A stretch of DNA of 46,975 nt from Candidatus Woesearchaeota archaeon CG_4_10_14_0_2_um_filter_33_13 (lineage in GTDB: Archaea; Nanobdellota; Nanobdellia; Woesearchaeales; GW2011-AR9), in the NCBI GenBank assembly GCA_002792115.1, contig PFNQ01000044.1:1-46975 (forward strand). The letters run 5' to 3'. The stretch's first letter is position 1; the number at the start of each line of letters is the position of its first letter. Positions 41,521-46,975 of the stretch are shown here, piece after piece. The notes under the pieces are model-generated. The model did no database searches. It was not told where the DNA came from and worked only from the letters and a program-made list of their open reading frames with translations. The translations under genes were made by a program, and so were the position numbers.

Positions 41521-42207
41521 TTATTTTAGGTTTATTGCTTCAATCAATTTCATTTGTTTCTTACTTTGTTTAAATCCAATATTCCTATAGAAATTTTCAA
41601 ATGATCGTTTTTCTATGCAAATTCGAATGTAACTACTATTGCTTCCATCTTTTCTTAAATTTAATTTGTGATACACAATCGGTGAGGAATCCACTCCAAA
41701 ATCCTTAAGAAGGTCTTTTATTTGTTTAAAGAATTTTACTCCTTCTGTTAAAATTAAATCATTTTTAGCCATCTTTAATGCAATTTGCCATCTCTTATTG
41801 GCAACAAAAATACTACCCTCTGCATCATAAAGACCCTGTAAATATGCTTTTTTCAGTGTGCTATGTCCTTTGATAATCCATTTTGGAACTAGAAAAGGTA
41901 CATTTGTTTTGTCTCCGACAGGTGTACCAATATCTTTAAGAAATATGGCAACTGGTTTTGATATAAAGAAGATTTTGTATCTTTTGACTGGCTTTTGAGT
42001 TTTACCGACGGGCCTATTGTCTTCATGAATTTTTCCTTTAATCTGAAATAGATCATAAAATCTTTTTTTTACCTCTTTAATCTCATCTAAATCTTTAGAA
42101 TAGAACGAAGCAATGTGTCTGTGGCCGTTTATTTGTAAATGCCCATCGCCGGTTAAATCTGCAACAAGTCGAGCGAGATCTGGATTACATAATAATGAAG
42201 CTTGCAT
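41521..42207 (-). CDS. LAGLIDADG homing endonuclease (two-motif)
   Basis: 228 residues, the size of a single-chain homing endonuclease with two LAGLIDADG motifs. Motif 1 is LARLVADLTGDG (about 11-22, acidic D21), motif 2 is YLQGLYDAEGSI (122-133, D128 and E130). The spacing of about 107 residues between motifs and the basic strands in between fit the family. It is free-standing: it sits in no recognisable intron or intein, although a tRNA with a short intron lies 109 nt upstream. A TATA box TTTATAAT (42230-42237) is centred 26 nt before the ATG and is flanked by an 8-nt inverted repeat. The upstream region shares a 19-nt element with hef. Confidence 0.88.
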   Translation of the reverse strand: MQASLLCNPDLARLVADLTGDGHLQINGHRHIASFYSKDLDEIKEVKKRFYDLFQIKGKIHEDNRPVGKTQKPVKRYKIFFISKPVAIFLKDIGTPVGDKTNVPFLVPKWIIKGHSTLKKAYLQGLYDAEGSIFVANKRWQIALKMAKNDLILTEGVKFFKQIKDLLKDFGVDSSPIVYHKLNLRKDGSNSSYIRICIEKRSFENFYRNIGFKQSKKQMKLIEAINLK

Positions 42208-42218
42208 AACTCATTACC

Positions 42219-42257
42219 CTAGACAGAGGATTATAAACTTTCTCCGCACCTGTCTAG
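42219..42257 (-). promoter_or_regulatory. Promoter of the homing endonuclease, TATA box between inverted arms
   Basis: CTAGACAG (42219-42226) and CTGTCTAG (42250-42257) are a perfect 8-nt inverted pair, 23 nt apart, with the TATA box (42230-42237) between them. This is the layout of an operator on which a dimer, or the endonuclease itself, could block transcription. Confidence 0.5.
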
Positions 42258-42269
42258 TGGGTTGTGCTA
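42251..42269 (-). promoter_or_regulatory. Shared 19-nt upstream element, copy B (upstream of the endonuclease)
   Basis: On the minus strand it reads TAGCACAACCCACTAGACA and ends 44 nt before the ATG at 42207. It differs from the copy upstream of hef (249-267) by one base and has the same orientation and spacing. It overlaps the outer arm of the inverted repeat. Confidence 0.5.
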
Positions 42270-42315
42270 GAAAATTCTAGTAAAAAATTAGTATTTTAGT
42301 AAAAATATAAAAAAA

Positions 42316-42409
42316 TGGACTCGGGGGGATTCGAACCCCCGGTCTACAGCTTAGAAGGCTCTAGCGGGACAATTGTCCTGTCGCCCTATCCAGGCTAGGC
42401 TACGAGTCC
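42316..42409 (-). tRNA. tRNA-Arg (anticodon UCU) with a 19-nt intron in the anticodon stem
   Basis: 94 nt. Acceptor GGACTCG/CGAGTCC, D-arm GCCT...GGGC, T-arm GGGGG-TTCGAAT-CCCCC and discriminator A73 are all regular; CCA is not encoded. The anticodon stem forms only if 19 nt are removed: ACAG then C, loop CTTCTAA, then GCTGT. The insert (plus 42359-42377) lies between positions 30 and 31, or one base earlier, and contains the self-complementary GGACAATTGTCC with its neighbour base. The mature tRNA is 75 nt. A poly-T tract follows the gene. The exact splice point and the bulge-helix-bulge shape are inferred. Confidence 0.9.
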
Positions 42410-42434
42410 ATTTATGATTAAAACTATGGGCAAC

Positions 42435-42446
42435 TTTTAAATATTT
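42435..42446. promoter_or_regulatory. One AT box serving two divergent genes
   Basis: TTTTAAATATTT is centred about 31 nt from the 5' end of tRNA-Arg (minus) and about 26 nt from the ATG at 42466 (plus). No other TATA-like stretch lies between the two genes, which are 56 nt apart. Confidence 0.55.
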
Positions 42447-42465
42447 CGCCAATAGTGGATTTTTT

Positions 42466-43095
42466 ATGGGAACAATGATCGCGTATGACTATCGCAATGT
42501 TAAGGCCAAAGGGCTAAATAAAGAGCAGGTTATTGACGAAGAAAAGTTAAAAAGTTACTTTTTTGATGAAGATTTTGAAAATCTTGCTCTACTGGATAAA
42601 ATCAACTTAAACTATACCTTTTTGGATGTTTCTTTACTTTATCCTGGTTGTGGCGCGGACATATTTTTTCCTCTTATCTATTTAGAAAAACTTTTTCCTA
42701 CAATTACTAAAGCAAAATTAATTTTTGTTGATTCAGAAGATAATCTTGGTTTAATCAAAACAGTTTTAGATGAAGTTGGAGTAAGTTTTTCAGAAAAAGA
42801 TGATTACTTATCCTTTTATTGGAAAGAAAAGCTAATTACCTTACACTTTTTTACCTCTCCAATTGAAGATTATCTTCCTAATTTAGAAAATTTTAGCATT
42901 TATTTCGAAAAAGCTTTTCGTATCATGAGAGATAGAATTCCAAATTATGAAAAAAAGATTTACTCAAAACTAAATAAAGGAGGAGTTATAATTAGTGACA
43001 CTGGTTTTGAAGAAATGAATCTTTCTACAGTTGCAGTACCCTTAGAACTTAGTTCCTACGGGGAAATGATCATTGGAATAAAAGAAGAAAAATAA
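42466..43095 (+). CDS. Possible SAM-dependent methyltransferase-like protein
   Basis: 209 residues. A strand-loop-helix LLYPGCGADIFFPL resembles motif I of class I methyltransferases (G-x-G-x-G region), followed by an acidic strand end KLIFVDSEDN (motif II) and a late strand NKGGVIISDTGF. The P-G-C-G-A-D form departs from the classic D-x-G-x-G, so the call is tentative. The protein is soluble. Start at ATG 42466, supported by the TATA spacing; an ATG three codons later is also in frame. It is transcribed divergently from tRNA-Arg. Confidence 0.5.
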   Translation: MGTMIAYDYRNVKAKGLNKEQVIDEEKLKSYFFDEDFENLALLDKINLNYTFLDVSLLYPGCGADIFFPLIYLEKLFPTITKAKLIFVDSEDNLGLIKTVLDEVGVSFSEKDDYLSFYWKEKLITLHFFTSPIEDYLPNLENFSIYFEKAFRIMRDRIPNYEKKIYSKLNKGGVIISDTGFEEMNLSTVAVPLELSSYGEMIIGIKEEK

Positions 43096-43130
43096 AATAA
43101 AAGCTAATAACTAATCCTCTTTTCTAATCT

Positions 43131-43688
43131 TTATTTTATTGTTGCTTTGATGATAGTAATCTCTTCAATTGGTCTATCAGATGAATCCGTTTTGGTTTTA
43201 CCAATCATCTCTACTACTTCAATCCCCTTAGTTACTTGACCAAAAACAGGGTGTTTTCCGTCTAAAAAATTGTTCTTCACCAAATTAATAAAAAATTGGC
43301 TTCCACCTGTGTTTGGTCCAGCATTGGCCATTGCAATGGTCCCTTTAACATTACTTAAGCTATTATCAAATTCATCTTTAATTTTATAGCCTGGGCCGCC
43401 AGTACCCCACGCATTCTTTTTAGAATTATCTTTAGACAAGGGATCTCCGCCTTGGATCATAAATCCACTAATTACTCGGTGAAATTTTGTTCCATCGTAA
43501 AACCCTTTTTCTACCAAATCAATAAAGTTTTTAGTAGTAATCGGCATTTTATCAACAAATAATTCTATTTCGATAGTTCCTACGTTAGTTTCAAAAACTG
43601 CTGTTTTCATCTGATTTCCTCCACAAGAAGACAAAAGTACTCCTATACAGAGTATAAGACTAAGTCCTATTATTAATTGCCATTTCAT
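43131..43688 (-). CDS. Secreted lipoprotein cyclophilin (peptidyl-prolyl cis-trans isomerase)
   Basis: 185 residues. A hydrophobic signal with lipobox LLSSC (C22) is followed by a complete small cyclophilin domain: FHRVISGFMIQGGDP (catalytic arginine and Q-G-G), NTGGSQFFI and a terminal HPVFGQV. It should act on folding of exported proteins, tethered to the outer face of the membrane by a lipid on C22. The large exported proteins in this window are possible clients (inference). Convergent with the methyltransferase-like gene. The TATA-like AATTTAAA upstream (about 43707-43716) fits a leaderless or very short-leader mRNA. Confidence 0.92.
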   Translation of the reverse strand: MKWQLIIGLSLILCIGVLLSSCGGNQMKTAVFETNVGTIEIELFVDKMPITTKNFIDLVEKGFYDGTKFHRVISGFMIQGGDPLSKDNSKKNAWGTGGPGYKIKDEFDNSLSNVKGTIAMANAGPNTGGSQFFINLVKNNFLDGKHPVFGQVTKGIEVVEMIGKTKTDSSDRPIEEITIIKATIK

Positions 43689-43796
43689 TCTTTTCTCTTA
43701 CATTATTAAGTTTAAATTCTTTTCTAATCGTAGTAATCACTAGTGAGTGATAATTTTAACGAAAGGTTTATAAATCACTCTCTCTTTGAGAGATAT

Positions 43797-43802
43797 AGGA
43801 GG
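43797..43802 (+). promoter_or_regulatory. Shine-Dalgarno site fixing the start at 43810
   Basis: AGGAGG lies 7 nt before the ATG at 43810, and a TATA box (TTTATAAA, about 43767-43774) lies upstream. It excludes the longer frame from the TTG at 43786, which would overlap it. Confidence 0.75.
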
Positions 43803-43809
43803 CATCAAA

Positions 43810-44175
43810 ATGGATATGAATCAATTTGAAACTAATGTTGTTAACTCATTTCGATTAGCTAAACAAGATATTGTTAAGTTATACGAGAGTGTTCACTATT
43901 TACTAAATCAAGTAGAAAAATTAAAGCAAGAGAATGTATATTTAACTCAGAAATTAACTCGTCTTTCCGAACCAAGAAAAGTTATTGTTAAAACAGTTAA
44001 GAGAGTTGCCAATCATTCAGTTGCAAAAAAATTCTTAGCTACTAAAGGTGGGAGTAAAGTTCACGATACACATTGTCCATTTGCAAAGAATATTAAACCT
44101 AAAAACAAAGTTGTTTTTAATTCTAAAGTTAAAGCTTTGAATGCCGGTTATAAATTTTGTAAATGCTTAAATTAA
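43810..44175 (+). CDS. Coiled-coil protein with an Ada-like metal-binding end
   Basis: 121 residues. An N-terminal helix/coiled coil (about 8-52) is followed by a K/V-rich linker (KVIVKTVKRV) and a C-terminal domain (about 75-121) with H85, H88, C89 and a final C117-K-C119. The pattern H-x-x-H-C-P-x-A-x-x-I-K-P-K-N, then F-N-S, then A-x-x-A-G-Y-x-x-C-x-C matches the small zinc-binding domain of Ada and related nuclease-associated proteins. Zinc binding is thus likely. The start is set by AGGAGG. No partner gene is evident. Confidence 0.75.
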   Translation: MDMNQFETNVVNSFRLAKQDIVKLYESVHYLLNQVEKLKQENVYLTQKLTRLSEPRKVIVKTVKRVANHSVAKKFLATKGGSKVHDTHCPFAKNIKPKNKVVFNSKVKALNAGYKFCKCLN

Positions 44176-44226
44176 TTTTTATTTATTTATTAAATTTTAT
44201 AATTCCTAATCCAAAATTATTTGTTT

Positions 44227-45321
44227 TTAAGGTAACCAAGTCTTCTGGTCTTTAATCTTGTCTGGCAGATATTGATCAATAACATAATTTAATCCCCATT
44301 TAGCTAAAGCTTGCTGTTCTGCCCTTACCTTCATCTTAGCCATTTGTTCTAGGGCTTTTTGCCATTGGCGATGATGTTTGATAAATGGGTCATTTTTGAT
44401 TAAATCTTTGATTTTCTTGACGTCAACTTCTTTTAAAGGGTGTGTTGGTAACTTGTAATCAATAATGTCTTGTGGTGTTATACCAATAAACTGTGCTCGG
44501 GGTACACAAAAAAATTCGTTGATGTGTGCAGCGTTTCCTGAACCAACTTTTAAGGTTCTGTAAATACTACCAAATCCATAAGGATCACCATCAGTAAAAA
44601 CGTAAACCGGTAATTTTTTATCATCAGATAATTTTCTAATAAATCTTCTACACGATCTGGTTGGAACTCCCCCCATAGAAATTAAAATGCAATTAGCTTT
44701 TTTCCAATAATTATGTTTAACTAAACGTTGAAACATACCTGCTGTTTCTATTGCTAAAACAAATTTAGCCTTTGTCTCAAATTTTAATTCTTCAACAGAA
44801 CTTGGTACTGAATAGGCTCCTGACCCAAACTTCGTACAATCAATTCTAATTTCTTTTCCTGTATCAGCATCCTTATCTAAAACCACTAACTCTCCTGCAA
44901 CATCGCCACCTTTCTCTTCAGGAATAAAACCAATCTGTTCTCTGTTAACTTGCATCATTGCTTCTACGTCATCCATAACTGTGTCGGATTCGACTTGTTC
45001 TTTAAACCGAGCATCCCCCCAGTTTTTACTAACATAATAGGCTTCCCTTTTCGTAGCAATGTCACTTGTTTCAATTAAGTTCTTGGAAAGGCTCATCATT
45101 CTTAATGTCTGAGCAAATGTTTTAATTGTTGAAGCAGTAAGAGTTCTGGCTTTAACTTTTCTTAATAATTTAAAATATCCCTCATCATCATCATATTCAA
45201 CATTGCTTAAAGCTCTGATTGGCATTTCTAATTGTGGTTGTTTGATTAATCTAATTTTATCATAAACATCTTTAGCAACTTCTTTGATTTTCTCTGAAAC
45301 GGAATTTTCTTTTTTAGCCAT
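44227..45321 (-). CDS. top6A: DNA topoisomerase VI subunit A
   Basis: 364 residues, normal for the family. Type IIB topoisomerase that cuts and passes duplex DNA with subunit B; related to Spo11. The catalytic tyrosine lies in KREAYYVSKNW (Y95/Y96). The Toprim metal site has E192 (AIETAGMF) and D244/D246 (FTDGDPYG). The start follows top6B by 14 nt on the same strand, so both belong to one operon. Confidence 0.96.
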   Translation of the reverse strand: MAKKENSVSEKIKEVAKDVYDKIRLIKQPQLEMPIRALSNVEYDDDEGYFKLLRKVKARTLTASTIKTFAQTLRMMSLSKNLIETSDIATKREAYYVSKNWGDARFKEQVESDTVMDDVEAMMQVNREQIGFIPEEKGGDVAGELVVLDKDADTGKEIRIDCTKFGSGAYSVPSSVEELKFETKAKFVLAIETAGMFQRLVKHNYWKKANCILISMGGVPTRSCRRFIRKLSDDKKLPVYVFTDGDPYGFGSIYRTLKVGSGNAAHINEFFCVPRAQFIGITPQDIIDYKLPTHPLKEVDVKKIKDLIKNDPFIKHHRQWQKALEQMAKMKVRAEQQALAKWGLNYVIDQYLPDKIKDQKTWLP

Positions 45322-45335
45322 TTTTGTTATTTTGA

Positions 45336-46975
45336 TTAACCAATTAATTTTTTTTGTTTTTCTTTCTTATTATTCTTATCTTTTACATCATCGTTATACT
45401 CTTGACCATAGCTTTCATTAGCATATTCATCGTCAGTATTACTATTATCATTACCATCATCATCTTCGTCATTTTCATCATCAGAATGCTTTTTTCTTTT
45501 CATTTCACCATCTTCTTCATCATCGTCTTCTTGGCCGATCATCGCCAATTCTGGATCATAATCAGGATTATCAACGCCTACTTCTTCTAATTCCCCCCTA
45601 GTTTGTTCAAGAACTTCATAAAGATTATCTTCTACTTCTTTTTTCTTTATTTCGTCAAATGCCAATAGTTCTTGTAATGCTTCTGCAACATGAGGGATAT
45701 ATTTTTCAATGTAACTTCTTTTCTTTGATTCGTCTTTAATACGTTTTTTCTTTTTAACAAACATAGACAATTTTCTTCCACATTCTTGTAAAGCCAATTT
45801 AATTTCTTTAATAATTTCTGGATAATGAGCTAATGCTTCTTTAGATTCTGAAGTAAAGGGAACCCAAACGGAAGACATATGCACTACTATTGTGCAAGGT
45901 CCTACTGGCAAGGAATTTCTACTTTGATTCAATCCATAAGATCTCCAGGCAGTCCCTTGAATGGAGTTAGTAATCGCACAGGCTCCTTGTTGATAAAGTA
46001 AAGGCACTCTGTTAGCAAAACGCATTATCCTGACTGCTTTATCTCCTTCTTGATCACCACCATAAGCTAAAGCTGCTTCAATGATAAATGGGTTACCTCG
46101 ATAAACAGCTGGGGGTCTTGTTGTTGAACAATAAAATTCAGCATTAATTTCTTTTCTTAATCCTCGTTCTAACAATTCATCTGTAATCGGAGAAATACAA
46201 TCGGTAGGTGGAGCAATAATCTTCGTTTTTTGAATTCCATTAAGTAAATTCTCAGCCATCTCTCTACTAATGGATTTTGTTTTTGTAGTTGGTAGAAGAG
46301 CAGAGTTTTGACAAATTTCTTTTGCAGTTCCAGCTCCCACCCTTACAAACTCAGAAGTTAGAAATTGTTGTAAGGTCTTTGCTTCTGTGTTTTGCAACAT
46401 CTTAATTAAAATTCCTAATTCTACTCCATATGGATGGGGTTTAATTTCTTTCGGTTCTGGTGGCAAATTATCGGTAGCCCGAGGAAAAATAATTTGTTGC
46501 GCTTCTGGATTGGTGTAAATAAACGTTGCATGAGGATTAACGATAGCAGTTTCTTTAATATATTCATCAACTGATTGTCTACCTTTAAGATAACTTCCTT
46601 CTAAATCAATTTCAATTCTAGTTCCGTGATCTTTATGTTCCCAAGCTGTTTGACTTTCATCTGTTACATCTGGCTTATTTGTTTTTGTATCAATCTTTAA
46701 TTTGATGATATTAGCGGGTTTATCTTTAGCTGTTTTTGAAGTGATTGTTGCTGGCTTACCTGTAGTAAGTTGTCCATATAACACCGCTGCAGAAATACCA
46801 ATCCCCTGTTGTCCTCTAGTTTGTGATAATTTATGAAATTTTGAACCATAAAGAAGTTTAGCAAAAATCTTTGGTAATTGTTCTTTAATGATTCCAGGAC
46901 CATTATCTTCCATTACAACCCTGTATCTTGTTTCAGAAAGTTGGATGATCTCTACATTAATTTCTGGAAGTATTC
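45336..46975 (-). CDS. top6B: DNA topoisomerase VI subunit B, N-terminus outside the window
   Basis: At least 545 residues are seen; the frame stays open to the right edge. The first visible residues include [15 protein letters not shown], the G1 box of a GHKL ATPase, then GQQGIGIS (G2 box). The ATG at 46913 is internal to the protein, not its start. The transducer domain follows. The last 90 residues are unusual: a run of Asp/Glu with Asn and Lys (about 45340-45560), predicted to be disordered. The N-box glutamate lies beyond the edge. Followed directly by top6A. Confidence 0.95.
   Translation of the reverse strand, partial: ILPEINVEIIQLSETRYRVVMEDNGPGIIKEQLPKIFAKLLYGSKFHKLSQTRGQQGIGISAAVLYGQLTTGKPATITSKTAKDKPANIIKLKIDTKTNKPDVTDESQTAWEHKDHGTRIEIDLEGSYLKGRQSVDEYIKETAIVNPHATFIYTNPEAQQIIFPRATDNLPPEPKEIKPHPYGVELGILIKMLQNTEAKTLQQFLTSEFVRVGAGTAKEICQNSALLPTTKTKSISREMAENLLNGIQKTKIIAPPTDCISPITDELLERGLRKEINAEFYCSTTRPPAVYRGNPFIIEAALAYGGDQEGDKAVRIMRFANRVPLLYQQGACAITNSIQGTAWRSYGLNQSRNSLPVGPCTIVVHMSSVWVPFTSESKEALAHYPEIIKEIKLALQECGRKLSMFVKKKKRIKDESKKRSYIEKYIPHVAEALQELLAFDEIKKKEVEDNLYEVLEQTRGELEEVGVDNPDYDPELAMIGQEDDDEEDGEMKRKKHSDDENDEDDDGNDNSNTDDEYANESYGQEYNDDVKDKNNKKEKQKKLIG

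Noticed and set aside
42208-42409. The homing endonuclease as the product of the tRNA-Arg intron
   Set aside because: The intron is only 19 nt and lies entirely inside the tRNA; the endonuclease gene lies about 110 nt downstream with its own promoter.
43980-44010. K/V-rich motif VIVKTVKRV shared by the Ada-like protein and the coiled-coil protein's TIVKTVVRVRKV
   Set aside because: The stretch is short and of low complexity (Lys/Val/Arg); the likeness is easily due to composition.
46697-46913. ATG at 46913 as the start of topoisomerase VI subunit B
   Set aside because: The frame stays open upstream and encodes the expected ETRYRVV strand before DNGPGI, so the true start lies outside the window.

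Overview
The window is AT-rich and archaeal. The markers are topoisomerase VI A and B subunits, a Hef-type helicase-nuclease, an archaeal/eukaryal-type tryptophanyl-tRNA synthetase, an archaeal RqcH/NEMF relative, KaiC-like ATPases, a tRNA with an intron inside the anticodon stem, and promoters with a TATA box centred about 26 nt upstream of the start codon (leaderless mRNAs). The small, lysine-rich, partly reduced proteins (RqcH without its C-terminal domain, small membrane proteins, a giant surface protein) suggest a DPANN archaeon such as a Woesearchaeota or Pacearchaeota relative. That lineage is an inference.

Layout. 1-7280: housekeeping and small genes (start of a DUF1846-like gene, hef, a circularly permuted GTPase, an alpha/beta hydrolase, small membrane proteins, trpS). 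6660-21322: an operon on the minus strand with a small winged-helix protein, a surface protein of about 4,300 residues, a 300-residue protein sharing the giant's C-terminal module, and a polytopic membrane protein. The last three reading frames overlap by 4 nt. 21560-30531: a plus-strand sensory run of a seven-PAS protein, a solute-binding-domain receptor, a histidine kinase, a lone receiver, a degenerate KaiC-like protein and a two-PAS protein. 30594-36899: a convergent minus-strand group with a frameshifted hemerythrin, a KaiC-family ATPase, a 1,109-residue coiled-coil protein, and a second degenerate KaiC-like protein with a ferritin-like N-terminus plus its small overlapping partner. 36964-46975: an RNase H-fold nuclease, a candidate structured RNA, an SPFH protein whose 5' end is broken by a 10-bp duplication, a membrane protein, RqcH, tRNA-Cys, a zinc-ribbon protein, a LAGLIDADG endonuclease, tRNA-Arg with an intron, a methyltransferase-like protein, a lipoprotein cyclophilin, an Ada-like metal-binding protein, and the top6B-top6A operon (top6B runs off the window).

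How it may work together. The sensory island combines ligand, redox and oxygen-type inputs (PAS, Cache-like, solute-binding, hemerythrin, ferritin-like) with one kinase, one receiver, one intact KaiC-like ATPase and two KaiC-like proteins without a P-loop. Three of the receptors have no kinase but end in the same helix motif. The giant protein and its small paralogue share a helical segment, a membrane span and a cytoplasmic coiled coil, so they probably form one envelope complex.

Most noteworthy unexplained signals: a 97-nt candidate RNA gene bounded by perfect 13-nt inverted arms (37790-37886); an 18-of-19-nt element at the same distance and orientation upstream of hef and of the homing endonuclease; the shared C-terminal module of the giant protein and its neighbour; the frame-breaking 10-bp duplication in the SPFH gene; and the kinase-less receptor/pseudo-KaiC island.
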